64,000 nt of DNA from CALEMW01 sp035447065 (GCA_035447065.1 DAOTGJ010000002.1:62001-126000); one strand, 5' to 3'. Counted from the stretch's first letter, positions 52,374 through 60,725 are shown. Notes: a model not told the origin generated them from the letters alone. Translations and numbers: made by a program.

Positions 52374-53327
52374 ATGACGACCACGCCCACCGTCAGCGAA
52401 GTCTTCAGCGAGATGTTCAGCAAGGTGCAGGCGCCGGTGCTGCCGGCCGCCGTGGCGCGCCTGCTCGCGGAGATCAACTCGCCGGACCCCGACATGAACG
52501 ACCTGGAGCTCATCGTCAGCGCCGAGCCGCAGATCAGCGCGCGCGTGCTGCGGACCATCAACAGCTCCCAGTTCGCCCTGCGCGTGCCGGTCAAGACCGT
52601 GCGCCACGCCATCACCCTGCTGGGCTTCAACCGCATCCGCTCCATCGTGCTGTCCTACGCCATGCTCGAGGCCATGCCGCGGCCCAAGAGCCCGTTCTTC
52701 CGCCACGAGATGTTCTGGACCGACACCCTGCTGCGCGCCCTGCTGGCGCGCTCCCTCACCCGGCGCACATGCCGGCACGACCCCGAGGAGGCGTTCACGG
52801 CCATGATGCTGGCCGACGTCTCGGTGCCCGTGCTGCTCATGTGCTGGGAGGACAGGTATCAGCCCATCCTGGCCCGCTGGGAGGGGCACCCCAAGGAGCT
52901 GTCCCACCTGGAGCGCCAGGCCTTCGGCTGGGATCACGCGCGCGCCACCGCCTGGGTGCTGCGGCGCTGGGAGTTCCCCGAGGATCTGGTGCAGCTGGTG
53001 GCGCACCACAACCTGGAGCCCGAAGAGCTCCACAAGCTGGGCCTGACCGACAGCCTGGCCAACCAGATCGCCACCGCGGCCCTGCTGCCCAGCTCCATCA
53101 AGCCTCTGGAGGGCCGCTGCCGCAAGCTGGTGCGGGTGGCCCACACGTCGCTGGGACTTCCGTTCGACGCCTGGGGCGGCATCCTGAGGGAGATCCGGGG
53201 CTGGTTCGAGGCCGTCTGCGACGAGTTCGGATTGTCCGGTTCCTACGCCGTGAACGTTCTCGCCACCCTGGACGAGGTCACCGGCGGCGGCGCCTTCAGC
53301 AGCACCGAGGGACCGGCGGACGGCTGA
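52374..53327 (+). CDS. HDOD-domain protein
   Basis: 317 residues from ATG 52374 (CGGAGCGAC in front). The HDOD fold is seen in PVLPAAVARLLAEINSPDPD, ISARVLRTINSSQFAL (the S-x-x-F/Y turn), VRHAITLLGFNRIRSIVLS, then the HD-like helices EMFWTDTLLRALLARSL and LERQAFGWDHARATAWVLRRW. HDOD proteins lack the HD catalytic pair and act as signalling scaffolds linked to c-di-GMP, stress or chemotaxis. No partner domain is attached. It stands between the cytochrome operon terminator and the glycerophosphodiesterase gene, 57 bases from the latter. Confidence 0.86.
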   Translation: MTTTPTVSEVFSEMFSKVQAPVLPAAVARLLAEINSPDPDMNDLELIVSAEPQISARVLRTINSSQFALRVPVKTVRHAITLLGFNRIRSIVLSYAMLEAMPRPKSPFFRHEMFWTDTLLRALLARSLTRRTCRHDPEEAFTAMMLADVSVPVLLMCWEDRYQPILARWEGHPKELSHLERQAFGWDHARATAWVLRRWEFPEDLVQLVAHHNLEPEELHKLGLTDSLANQIATAALLPSSIKPLEGRCRKLVRVAHTSLGLPFDAWGGILREIRGWFEAVCDEFGLSGSYAVNVLATLDEVTGGGAFSSTEGPADG

Positions 53328-53384
53328 GCTTGCCCCGCGGGGCGTCGTCGTCCATCTTGCCCCTTCCATCCGGAGGGAGAATCC

Positions 53385-54080
53385 ATGTCCGCACCGTTGG
53401 TCCTGGCCCACAGAGGCTGGTCCGCCCGCGCCGTCGAGAACACGTTGGAGGCCATGCGCCTGGCGGCCGCGTCGCCCGCCGACGGCGTGGAGCTGGACGT
53501 GCACGAGACGTTGGACGGCGGCTTCGTGGTCCACCACGACCGCGACGTGCCCCACGGCCTGATCGCCGCGCTGCCCCAGAGCTTCATCACCGGCCACGAC
53601 GGCAAGGCCGGCGCTCCGGTGCCCAGCCTGCGCGAGGTGCTGGGCCTGCTCGCCGAGCGCCCCGGCCGCTCCACGGTCTTCGTGGAAGTGAAGTCCATGC
53701 GCTCCTGGAACCGCCTGCGTTCCCTGCTCGCCCCCTGGCGCGAGGCCCTGGACCTGGAGGTGCAGAGCTTCGAGCCCGCCATCCTGGACATGGCCGCCGC
53801 CGCCGCCGAGGACATCCCCCTGGGCTGGATCGCCCGCGAGCCGGGCCCCGACCCGGTGGGCATGCTGCGCCGCTTCGGCGCGCGCACGCTCTCCCTCCAC
53901 CATGAGGCCTGCTCGGCCGAACTGGCCGCCGCCCTCCACGTGGCCGGCTTCCGCCTCTCCGCCTGGACCGTCAACGACGCCGCCCGCGCCCGCGCCCTCG
54001 CCGGCATGGGGGTGGACGTGCTGATCGGCGACGATCCGGAGCTGCTGCATGGGGCGCTGATCGACTTCGTGACCACCTGA
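53385..54080 (+). CDS. Glycerophosphodiester phosphodiesterase
   Basis: 231 residues, a compact GDPD TIM barrel. LAHRGWSARAVENTLEAM carries the catalytic His and the Arg/Glu/Asn set, VELDVHETLDGGFVVHHD the metal-binding Glu-Asp and second His, and FVEVKS and LSAWTVNDAARAR close the barrel. It hydrolyses deacylated phospholipid diesters to glycerol-3-phosphate and alcohol. No signal peptide, so cytoplasmic. ATG 53385 follows CGGAGGGAGA. The stop is four bases before a 30-bp perfect hairpin. Confidence 0.9.
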   Translation: MSAPLVLAHRGWSARAVENTLEAMRLAAASPADGVELDVHETLDGGFVVHHDRDVPHGLIAALPQSFITGHDGKAGAPVPSLREVLGLLAERPGRSTVFVEVKSMRSWNRLRSLLAPWREALDLEVQSFEPAILDMAAAAAEDIPLGWIAREPGPDPVGMLRRFGARTLSLHHEACSAELAAALHVAGFRLSAWTVNDAARARALAGMGVDVLIGDDPELLHGALIDFVTT

Positions 54081-54083
54081 GAA

Positions 54084-54161
54084 GAAGCGGCAGACACACG
54101 GGCGCGTTCCGGGTCGAACATCCAATCACGCCCCGGAACGCGCCCGTGTGTCTGCCGCTTC
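54084..54161. repeat. Giant perfect hairpin with conserved 18-nt loop, copy 1
   Basis: Arms 54084-54113 and 54132-54161 are perfectly complementary over 30 bases; the loop is TCGAACATCCAATCACGC. The element fills the gap between two convergent genes and its right arm contains most of the stop codon of the hydrolase gene. Its loop is the reverse complement, with one mismatch, of the loop of the element at 55544-55627. No T run follows on either side, so it is not a standard terminator. Confidence 0.85.
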
Positions 54162-55518
54162 AGCGTTGGAGGATGAAGGCGGTCAGGGCCTGGAGCACCT
54201 CCGGGGAGATGGTGGTTTCGATCTGCTCGTATTCGGAGAGCTCACCGGTTACTGCGGGCTGGAAGAGGTGGTTGAGGTCGGGGAAGACCTCCACGCGGCT
54301 GTGGGGGTTGTGGAGGACGGCGCGCATGGGGTCGGCGTTGAGGGACGGGGGGACCTGGGTGTCCTTGGTGCCGAAGAGGGCCAGGACGGGGATGTCCAGG
54401 GCAGCCAGGTCCGGGGCGGGATCGTGGTCCAGGAACCAGCGCAGCCAGGGGTCGGAGATCTGGGTGCGGATGGCCGGGGCGTTGGCCGGGGTCAGACCGG
54501 TCAAGGCGGCGAGGGGGGCGCCGAGGTCCGCGGCGACGGCCGTCAGCACCGCCTCCACCGAATCCAGCGGGGCGGCGTAGAGCTGCGCCAGAGCGGCGCG
54601 CACCCGCGGCTCCTCCGCGGCGTAGCCCGGGATGCGGGCCATGCCGCGGGCGCCTTGGTAGGCCAGGATGCGGCTGCCGGGAACCGCCGGGCCGGCCAGC
54701 AGGACCAGGAAACCGACGCCTGGATCCTGCGCGGCGGCGACGGCGGCGATGAGGCCGCCCTCGCTGTGGCCCAGCAGGCCCAGCCGCCGCGCGTCCACCT
54801 CGGGACGGGCGCGCAGCCAGGCCACGGCGGCCAGGGCGTCGCGGGCGAAATCGGCGGTGGTGGCGCCCGCGGGGCCGCGGTCCGAGCCGCCCACGCCGCG
54901 GTCGTCCAGGCGCAGAACGGCCACGTCGGTGCGGCTCAGGTGATCGGCCAGGACCAGGAAGGGCTTGTGTCCCAGGATGGTCTCGTCGCGGTCCTGGGCG
55001 CCGGAGCCCGTGAGCAGGAGCACCGTGGCGAAAGGTCCATCGCCCGGCGGCACGGTGAACGTCCCCGCCAGATCCACGCCGGCCGCCTGGTTGCGGACCG
55101 TCACGTCCGCGCTCTCGTAGGGGAACGGCGGCACGGGCATCTGCGGCCGCCGCGGTGGACCGTCGGCGCGGCGGACCAGCGCCAGCGGCAGCGCCCCGCC
55201 GCCCTGGGACCAGGTCCCCTCCAGATTCGCACCGGCGGCGTCCATGGCGCCCACATACCTGGCGCTCAGGCTCGGGAAATCCACCGTGAGCCGCGGCGCC
55301 TCCCAGCGCACCTCGCCGGCCTTCATCCCGAACACCCCTTGATCCGGGCTGTCCAGGCTCGCCGACCACGCCCCCGCGTCGTCCTCATCCACATGCAGCA
55401 CCAGCGCCAGCGAGCCTCCCGGCACCTCCAGCACCCCGTCCCAGACCCCCACGACCCCCGCACCCGCCGCGGCCGCCGCCACCAACACCACCCACCCGAC
55501 GAGGATCCTGCGCATCAT
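54160..55518 (-). CDS. Secreted alpha/beta-hydrolase
   Basis: 452 residues from ATG 55518 (a second ATG follows directly), GTGGAG upstream. Signal peptide of about 23 residues. An N-terminal beta region (about 28-125: WDGVLEVPGGSLALVLHV, GTWSQGGGALPL) is followed by the hydrolase fold: VLLLTGSGAQDRD (oxyanion loop), LRLDDRGVGGSD, the nucleophile elbow GLLGHSEGG, FGTKDTQVPP with the acid, and the catalytic His in DLNHLFQP. It resembles secreted dienelactone/serine-aminopeptidase-like hydrolases; substrate unknown. The gene is exactly bracketed by two giant inverted hairpins (54084-54161 and 55544-55627). Confidence 0.85.
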   Translation of the reverse strand: MMRRILVGWVVLVAAAAAGAGVVGVWDGVLEVPGGSLALVLHVDEDDAGAWSASLDSPDQGVFGMKAGEVRWEAPRLTVDFPSLSARYVGAMDAAGANLEGTWSQGGGALPLALVRRADGPPRRPQMPVPPFPYESADVTVRNQAAGVDLAGTFTVPPGDGPFATVLLLTGSGAQDRDETILGHKPFLVLADHLSRTDVAVLRLDDRGVGGSDRGPAGATTADFARDALAAVAWLRARPEVDARRLGLLGHSEGGLIAAVAAAQDPGVGFLVLLAGPAVPGSRILAYQGARGMARIPGYAAEEPRVRAALAQLYAAPLDSVEAVLTAVAADLGAPLAALTGLTPANAPAIRTQISDPWLRWFLDHDPAPDLAALDIPVLALFGTKDTQVPPSLNADPMRAVLHNPHSRVEVFPDLNHLFQPAVTGELSEYEQIETTISPEVLQALTAFILQR

Positions 55519-55543
55519 GACTCCACCTCTCTCCGGCGTCCGT

Positions 55544-55627
55544 GGCGGGCGAGGGGACACAGGGGCGCGGAGCGGGGCGTGATTGGCTGTTCGACCCGCT
55601 CCGCGCCCCTGTGTCCCCTCGCCCGCC
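55544..55627. repeat. Giant perfect hairpin with conserved 18-nt loop, copy 2
   Basis: Arms 55544-55576 and 55595-55627 pair perfectly over 33 bases; loop GCGTGATTGGCTGTTCGA. Aligned from the loop outward, its arm shares GACACA, GGGCGCG and CGGG with copy 1 but differs elsewhere, each difference being matched on the other arm. It lies 25 bases upstream of the hydrolase start and 8 bases after the acyltransferase stop, in inverted orientation relative to copy 1. Confidence 0.85.
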
Positions 55628-55635
55628 GACTCGTC

Positions 55636-56106
55636 CTACGCCGGCCCGTACCCATCCTTGAAGCGCAGGATCCGCGCCGGATTCCCGGCCACGATGGCCC
55701 CCGCCGGCACGTCCTTGGTCACCACGGACCCGGCGCCCACCACGGCGTCCTTCCCCACCACCACCGGCAGCAGGGTCACGTTGGAGCCGATGCTGGCGCC
55801 GTCCTCGATGGTGGTGGTCTTCCACTTCTCGCGCTCGGGCTGGGGCGGCATGGTGTCGTTGATGAACATCACGCCGTGGCCGATGAACACGTCGCTGCCC
55901 ACGGTCACCAGCTCGCAGATGAACGTGTGGCTCTGCACACGAGTGCGGTCGCCGATGGTCACGCCCGCCTGGATCTCCACGAAGGTGCCGATCATGGAGT
56001 CGCGGCCCACCTCGCACTCGTACATGTTCACGAAGTTCCAGACCTTGGTGCCTGCGCCGATCTTGCAGTTGCGGATGAGCTGGGTGGGGTTGGGAGTCTC
56101 GGACAT
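55636..56106 (-). CDS. Left-handed beta-helix (hexapeptide) acyltransferase
   Basis: 156 residues made almost wholly of hexapeptide repeats (VEIQAGVTIGDRTRVQSHTF, VGSDVFIGHGVMF, SIGSNVTLLPVVVGKDAVVGAGSVV in pieces), ending AIVAGNPARILR. The loop FINDTMPPQ resembles UDP-amino-sugar N-acetyltransferases such as WbpD/WlbB, whose trimer acetylates a 3-amino sugar for surface polysaccharide. No sugar aminotransferase is adjacent, so the sugar is unknown. The downstream hairpin at 55544-55627 starts 8 bases from its stop. Confidence 0.82.
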   Translation of the reverse strand: MSETPNPTQLIRNCKIGAGTKVWNFVNMYECEVGRDSMIGTFVEIQAGVTIGDRTRVQSHTFICELVTVGSDVFIGHGVMFINDTMPPQPEREKWKTTTIEDGASIGSNVTLLPVVVGKDAVVGAGSVVTKDVPAGAIVAGNPARILRFKDGYGPA

Positions 56107-56201
56107 CTCGGGGTCGCCTCCGGGTGGGGGGTTGCGTGAACGGAATCGGACAAGGATAGCTCAGGGACCGGACGGCGTCAGCCCCGTTCCGCCGCAGACG
56201 A

Positions 56202-56231
56202 GGACCCCGGCCGCGCGGGCGGCCGGGGTCC
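56202..56231 (-). terminator. Hairpin after the PPC-domain protein gene
   Basis: Perfect 13-bp stem (56202-56214 with 56219-56231), 4-nt loop, 26 bases past the stop of the gene at 56258; no T run follows, so termination is uncertain. Confidence 0.5.
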
Positions 56232-56257
56232 GGATCGATCGCATGGATCGCGTCGGG

Positions 56258-57175
56258 CTAGCGGAAGCTGGCCTTCAGACCGCTGAAGCTCATGCCCTCG
56301 GTCGGCACGGGCTCCTGGGTCGTCACGGTGACCAGGCAGCCGGCGCTGGCGTAGGCGTCGATGCCGATGTAGTACCAGCCCGGGTTCTGGCCGGCGTCGA
56401 AGGTGATGCTCTCGGTGCCCAGCACGTCGGAGCCGGCCACGCAGGAGCCCAGGGGGTCGCCGCAGTCCGTGAACACGTACAGGGACATGTCGCAGCTGCC
56501 GGCCTCGGTGAGCGTCAGGACCGCGTCGGTCTCCAGGTAGATCATGTAGAAGGCGTCGGGGCCGTTGGCGCTGTAGCCGGTGCAGCCGGTGGAGCCCATG
56601 GCGGACTGGTTGGTGTAGCCGCCGGCGGCCAGGTCCACCTCGAAGGCGCCGTAGCCGATGGTGGCGATGTCGATGGCGCCGGTGCACACGTCGTTCGCCG
56701 GGGGCGGCGGCGGAGGCGTGGCCTCGGTGGCGCTGAGGATGTAGGTGCCGGTGTAGCTGCTGCTGTAGCCCACGACCTTCACGAAGTAGGTGCCGTCCGC
56801 GGTGAAGTCGAAGCTGATGAGCGAATAGTAGCCGGCGCCGCCGTCGTCGTTGTAGGCCAGCTGGGTGGTGCCGTCGGTGTCGTACAGGTACAGCTTGGTG
56901 TCCACCACGTCGCCGGCGTGGGTCTCGAAGTCGATGCTCGCGCCGGCGGTCACGGTGATGGCGAAGAAGTCGGCGTCCAGGCTCACGTCGATGGCGCCGT
57001 TCATGTCGTCGCCGGCCGTCAGGACGTTGGCGGTCAGGTAGTCGTCGTTGGGCTCGACCTCGGAGGCGCGGGAGTTGGGCTCGTAGGCCTGGACGGGCTT
57101 CTCCAGCGGAGCCTTGGCCAGGGCGGCGCCGGCGATCAGGGAAAGAATGCTGACGATCAGAAGCAGTTTGCGCAT
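56258..57175 (-). CDS. Secreted protein with two PPC domains and C-terminal LKxxFR tag
   Basis: 305 residues, signal peptide MRKLLLIVSILSLIAGAALA. Two bacterial pre-peptidase C-terminal (PPC) beta-sandwiches: one at about 35-150 (EVEPNDDYLTANVL, DADFFAITVTAG, GTYFVKVVGYSSSYTGTY), one at about 165-290 (NDVCTGAIDIA, GPDAFYMIYLETDAVLTL, GWYYIGIDAYA), joined by a run of prolines. PPC modules usually follow secreted proteases, but no enzyme domain is here. The protein ends GMSFSGLKASFR, the tag shared with six others. ATG 57175 has AGGAGG eight bases upstream and a promoter at 57228-57257. Confidence 0.75.
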   Translation of the reverse strand: MRKLLLIVSILSLIAGAALAKAPLEKPVQAYEPNSRASEVEPNDDYLTANVLTAGDDMNGAIDVSLDADFFAITVTAGASIDFETHAGDVVDTKLYLYDTDGTTQLAYNDDGGAGYYSLISFDFTADGTYFVKVVGYSSSYTGTYILSATEATPPPPPPANDVCTGAIDIATIGYGAFEVDLAAGGYTNQSAMGSTGCTGYSANGPDAFYMIYLETDAVLTLTEAGSCDMSLYVFTDCGDPLGSCVAGSDVLGTESITFDAGQNPGWYYIGIDAYASAGCLVTVTTQEPVPTEGMSFSGLKASFR

Positions 57176-57227
57176 GGGTGTCCCCTCCTGAGGATGGTTC
57201 GACAAAAGTCCGGGCGGACGAGGGGCA

Positions 57228-57257
57228 ATCGTAGCATTTTCGACTGATTTGTTTCAA
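57228..57257 (-). promoter_or_regulatory. Promoter of the PPC-domain protein gene
   Basis: Minus strand: TTGAAA (57257-57252), 18-base spacer ending in TGC, TACGAT (57233-57228). Confidence 0.6.
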
Positions 57258-57295
57258 TAACGAACTTTTAGCCTAGGACAACATTCTCGGCCGCG

Positions 57296-57324
57296 TTGAC
57301 GCCCACGGCCCCTCCCGCTAGATT
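57296..57324 (+). promoter_or_regulatory. Promoter of hldD
   Basis: TTGACG (57296-57301), 17-base spacer, TAGATT (57319-57324), about 30 bases before the ATG at 57354, which has GGAGG six bases upstream. Confidence 0.65.
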
Positions 57325-57353
57325 CGCGGGACCCCTACCCGCGGAGGCCGCAG

Positions 57354-58337
57354 ATGCAGAATCCCATCGTGGTGACCGGCGCCGCCGGATTCATCGGCAC
57401 CAACGTGGTGCGCGCCCTCAACGCCCGCGGCCGCCGCGACGTGATCGTGGTGGACCGCCTGGGCCGCGACGAGAAGTGGCGCAACCTGGTGGACCAGTCC
57501 TTCGCCGACTACCTGGACCTGGAGGACTTCCGCGCCCGCGTACGCCGCGATGAGCTGCCCGCCCTGGCCGCCGTGATCCACCTGGGCGCCTGCAGCAGCA
57601 CCACCGAGACCGACGCCGACTACCTGATGGACAACAACTTCGCCTACACGCGCGAGCTCTGCGAATGGTGCGTGCGCCACGGCGTGCGCTTCGTCTATGC
57701 CAGCAGCGCCGCCACCTACGGCGACGGCACCCGCGGCTACGACGACGACCACGCCCTGCTGCGCGACCTGCGCCCCCTGAACATGTACGGCTACTCCAAG
57801 CACGTCTTCGACCTGTGGGCCCAGAACAAGGGCCTCCTGGACCGCATCGCCGGCCTCAAGTACTTCAACGTCTACGGACCCTGGGAGGACCACAAGGGCG
57901 ACATGCGCTCGGTGGTCCACAAGGCCTACCACCAGATCCTTGAGACGGGGAAGGTGCAGCTCTTCAAGAGCCACCGCGACGACTACGAGGACGGCGGCCA
58001 GGTGCGGGACTTCGTCTGGGTGGACGACGCCGTGCGCCAGACCCTCTGGCTGGCGGACCACCGGGAGGTCAACGGCGTCTTCAACTGCGGCACGGGCCGC
58101 GCCCGCTCCTGGGTGGACCTGGCCCGCGCCGTGTTCGCGGCCCTGGGACGGGAGCCCCGCATCGAGTTCGTGGAGATGCCCGCGCACCTGCGCGCCAAGT
58201 ACCAGTACCACACCTGCGCCGACCTCCATAAGGTGCGCCGCGCCGGCTACGACACCCCGTTCACGGAGCTCGAGGACGGCATCCAGGCCTACGTGCGCGA
58301 GTACCTGCTGGACCGCTTCCCCCCGGAGCCCGCGTGA
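57354..58337 (+). CDS. hldD: ADP-L-glycero-D-manno-heptose 6-epimerase
   Basis: 327 residues, extended short-chain dehydrogenase. NADP site VTGAAGFIGTNVVRAL, HLGACSSTTETD, ASSAATYGDG with the catalytic Ser, YGYSKHVFD with the Tyr/Lys pair, LKYFNVYGPWEDHKGDM and FVWVDDAV are hallmark HldD strings. The enzyme epimerises ADP-D-glycero to ADP-L-glycero-manno-heptose, precursor of the LPS inner core, so this organism probably makes heptose LPS. Its stop overlaps the GTG start of the DUF3228 gene. Confidence 0.95.
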   Translation: MQNPIVVTGAAGFIGTNVVRALNARGRRDVIVVDRLGRDEKWRNLVDQSFADYLDLEDFRARVRRDELPALAAVIHLGACSSTTETDADYLMDNNFAYTRELCEWCVRHGVRFVYASSAATYGDGTRGYDDDHALLRDLRPLNMYGYSKHVFDLWAQNKGLLDRIAGLKYFNVYGPWEDHKGDMRSVVHKAYHQILETGKVQLFKSHRDDYEDGGQVRDFVWVDDAVRQTLWLADHREVNGVFNCGTGRARSWVDLARAVFAALGREPRIEFVEMPAHLRAKYQYHTCADLHKVRRAGYDTPFTELEDGIQAYVREYLLDRFPPEPA

Positions 58338-58900
58338 GCTCCGCCCCCTCCCTGGCCTGGAGCGGCTTCGCCCGCGAGCGCTACCGACGCGGACGCGGAC
58401 ACGCCTGGTTCGACGGCGACGAGCAGGAGCTCCTGGACCTGGTCCGCGCCCACTGGGACGCCCGCCGCCCCGGAGACGGCCGCACGGATCTGGAGCTGGT
58501 GGTGGTGGTCCCCGTGCCGCCCGACCGGTTCCGCGGCGCCACCGTGAACGTGGCCCACGCCGACCGCCTCACCGCCCGTCTGGTGCGCCGCCAGCCCCAG
58601 GAGGACCCCTACGTGGAGGTCCTGGCCGACGGTCCTCCCGAGCCCGTCCACCACGCCGCCGTGGTGCTCTACAGCGCCGCCGCCCTGCTGCAGAACGGCG
58701 GCGAGCGCACCACCGACGCCGACTGGGAGGTGGTCTGCCTCATCGCCTCCCCCGTGGACCCCGAACCCATGGACCCGCTGACCATGGCGCGCAACATGCT
58801 CGCCCGGCCCGGCGGCACCCCCTGCACCTACACCGCCGAGCAGTTCGCCGCCGCGGTCTGGTACTGGGCCGGCCGCGTCAAGGCCCACCCCCGCGACTGA
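58334..58900 (+). CDS. DUF3228 protein
   Basis: 188 residues from GTG 58334 overlapping the hldD stop (GTGA). The pattern VPPDRFRGATVNVAHADRLTARLVRRQPQEDPYV in parts, VVLYSAAALLQNGG, WEVVCLIASPVDPEPMDPLTMARNML and AEQFAAAVWYWA matches DUF3228, a family of unknown function found in many Gram-negative bacteria. Cytoplasmic, no signal. Link with heptose synthesis is only positional. Confidence 0.8.
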   Translation: MSSAPSLAWSGFARERYRRGRGHAWFDGDEQELLDLVRAHWDARRPGDGRTDLELVVVVPVPPDRFRGATVNVAHADRLTARLVRRQPQEDPYVEVLADGPPEPVHHAAVVLYSAAALLQNGGERTTDADWEVVCLIASPVDPEPMDPLTMARNMLARPGGTPCTYTAEQFAAAVWYWAGRVKAHPRD

Positions 58901-58923
58901 CCCGCCCCTCCCCCACGCGACGA

Positions 58924-58947
58924 GGCCGCCCCCCTCAGGGAGCGGCC
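58924..58947. terminator. Hairpin between the convergent DUF3228 and OB-like genes
   Basis: 10-bp stem GGCCGCCCCC region with its partner (one G-U pair on the minus strand), 4-nt loop. It lies 23 bases from either stop and could serve both directions; no T run. Confidence 0.45.
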
Positions 58948-58971
58948 CGCATCGCGTCCGTCGGATGGATT

Positions 58972-59664
58972 CTAACGGAACAGGGTCTTGACCGCGCTGA
59001 CGCTCAGTTCTTCGGTATCCACCGAGCAGTCGATGACGCAGATGGCGCCGGCGAAGGGCTTCAGGCGGAAGGCGCCGGAGCCGTACGAGTAGATGCCCGT
59101 GGCGCAGCAGTAGCAGTCGTCGTCCATGACCGTGCTGGCGTCGTACCAGGCGTCGTCGAAGGTCAGGACGGGGCCGCCGGGCATCTGGGAGACGGCGCTC
59201 CACCAGCCGTTGCCGTCGGGCGTCGCGTTGACCTGCATGGGGTCGATGATGGACACGTAGCAGCTCTCGTACGCCTCGGGATCGCTCTGGAGCTGATGCA
59301 CGCTCACGTACATGGGCGTGATGGCGCCGGTGTGCACGCCCAGGTTGTCCACGTAGCCGGTCGCGTCGGCGTCCACGTTGAGCTGCGAGCGGCCGAAGAA
59401 CTCCTCGTACGCGCCCTTGACCTCCACCAGGTCGCCGGTGGCCACGGCATGGCCGCCGCCGGTGAAGACCCAGATGCCGGCGTACGGCTGGTTGGGGTCC
59501 TCGCTCATGTAGAAGCCCTCGGCCAGGACGCCGGTGACCACGGCCTCGTTGACCGTGACGGCGGTGCCTTCGGCGTAGACGCCGGTCTGGATGTCGATGA
59601 TGGTCCCGGCCGCGGCTGCGCCGGCGACGAGGATCCCCAGAGAAACGATGACAAGTTGCTTCAT
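58972..59664 (-). CDS. Secreted OB-fold-like protein with C-terminal VKTLFR tag, paralog 1
   Basis: 230 residues from ATG 59664. Signal peptide MKQLVIVSLGILVAGAAAA. The body has the pattern of exported OB-fold domains linked to extracellular nucleases: TGVYAEGTAVTVNEAVVTGVL, GFYMSEDPNQPYAGIWVFTG, ATGDLVEVKGAYEEFF. Later come ACTYR-free but Cys-bearing strands: DDDCYCCATGIYSYG and AICVIDC. It ends ELSVSAVKTLFR. It is the last of five tandem paralogs and shows the highest divergence in the Cys loop (DDDCYCC instead of LGDCYxC). No catalytic residues are evident. Confidence 0.7.
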   Translation of the reverse strand: MKQLVIVSLGILVAGAAAAGTIIDIQTGVYAEGTAVTVNEAVVTGVLAEGFYMSEDPNQPYAGIWVFTGGGHAVATGDLVEVKGAYEEFFGRSQLNVDADATGYVDNLGVHTGAITPMYVSVHQLQSDPEAYESCYVSIIDPMQVNATPDGNGWWSAVSQMPGGPVLTFDDAWYDASTVMDDDCYCCATGIYSYGSGAFRLKPFAGAICVIDCSVDTEELSVSAVKTLFR

Positions 59665-59759
59665 GGTGCGGCCCTTTCTCCTATGCACGGTGATCCGGCC
59701 CAGCGGGCCTCTGCACAGGTGGAGCAGGAACCGTTCCCGGCAGCGGGAAACCGGAGCGC

Positions 59760-59793
59760 AAAAAGAAGGGATCGGCCGTAACCGGCCGATCCC
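59760..59793 (-). terminator. Terminator after OB-like paralog 2
   Basis: Perfect 11-bp stem (GGGATCGGCCG with its complement), loop of 4, then TTCTTTTT on the minus strand, 24 bases after the stop at 59818. Confidence 0.85.
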
Positions 59794-59817
59794 ATGTCAC
59801 TTGGCCCGGGTCCGCGT

Positions 59818-60510
59818 CTAGCGGAACTGGGTCTTCAGCTCGCCGAAGCTCACGTCCTCGTTGCTCACCGCGCACTCGATGATGCAGATCGCATTCTCGA
59901 ACACCTCGAGCTTGTAGGCGCCGAAGCTGTAGGCCAGCACGCCGCTGGCGCAGCAGTAGCAGTCGCCCAGCATGACGGTGGTGTCGTCGTACCAGTAGTC
60001 GTCCATGATCAGGAACGTGCCGGGGCTCATCTGGGACTCCACGGTCCACTCGCCGAAGTTGTTCGGGGCCTCGGTGACCATCATGGGATCCACGATGGCG
60101 ATGTAGCAGCCCTCGTACGGCTCGGCGTTGGCCGCGAGCTGGGCCATGGTCACGTAGAGGGGGTAGATGGCGCCGTCATGCACGCCCAGGTTGTTGAAGT
60201 AGCCCGTGGCGTCGGTGGAGACGTTGATCTCCGAGAAGTCGAAGTACTCCTCGTAGAGGCCCTTGACCTCGACCAGATCGCCCACGGCGACGCCGGGAGC
60301 GGCGCCCGTGTAGACCCACACGCCGGCGTAGGGCGCGTTGGGATCCTCGCTGATGAAGGCGCCGTTGCTGCGCACGCCGGTCACCACGGCGCTGGGCACG
60401 ACGACCTCGTCGCCGATGGTGTAGGCGCCCATCTGCAGATCGACGATGGACCCGGCGACGGCCGCCCCGGCCATCAAGGTCAGAAGGAGAGCGGAAACAA
60501 TCATCTTCAT
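59818..60510 (-). CDS. Secreted OB-fold-like protein with C-terminal LKTQFR tag, paralog 2
   Basis: 230 residues from ATG 60510; AAAGGACCGCACC precedes it, as in its neighbours. Signal peptide MKMIVSALLLTLMAGAAVA. Core: DLQMGAYTIGDEVVVPSAVV, AFISEDPNAPYAGVWVYTG, AVGDLVEVKGLYEEYFDFSE, GVHDGAIYPLYVT, YWYDDTTVMLGDCYCCASG, AICIIEC. Tail DVSFGELKTQFR. It is closest to paralog 3 (long identical strings such as EVKGLYEEYFDF vs DVKGLYEEYFDF). An extended -10 (TGC TAGGGT) lies at 60567-60575. Function unknown; the OB-like fold suggests ligand or nucleic acid binding outside the cell. Confidence 0.72.
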   Translation of the reverse strand: MKMIVSALLLTLMAGAAVAGSIVDLQMGAYTIGDEVVVPSAVVTGVRSNGAFISEDPNAPYAGVWVYTGAAPGVAVGDLVEVKGLYEEYFDFSEINVSTDATGYFNNLGVHDGAIYPLYVTMAQLAANAEPYEGCYIAIVDPMMVTEAPNNFGEWTVESQMSPGTFLIMDDYWYDDTTVMLGDCYCCASGVLAYSFGAYKLEVFENAICIIECAVSNEDVSFGELKTQFR

Positions 60511-60566
60511 GGTGCGGTCCTTTCGGAAGCGTTGCGATCCTTGGAGGAGCGGGCGGTCTGCAAGGG

Positions 60567-60575
60567 ACCCTAGCA
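60567..60575 (-). promoter_or_regulatory. Extended -10 element for OB-like paralog 2
   Basis: Minus strand TGC TAGGGT inside GATTGTGCTAGGGTC, resembling ATTTGTGCTAGAATC before the gene at 469-1614. Confidence 0.35.
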
Positions 60576-60725
60576 CAATCCCCACGAGCCTGCAGAAAAA
60601 AACTGCAAAAATTCCATCAATCATCCTATCGGGCCGTAGGTTTTTCCGGCCCGCACGACTCGATTGAGTTGCGAAGATATGCATATCAAGCGCGCGACGC
60701 CAGCCCTCGGATGTGGATTCTCGAT

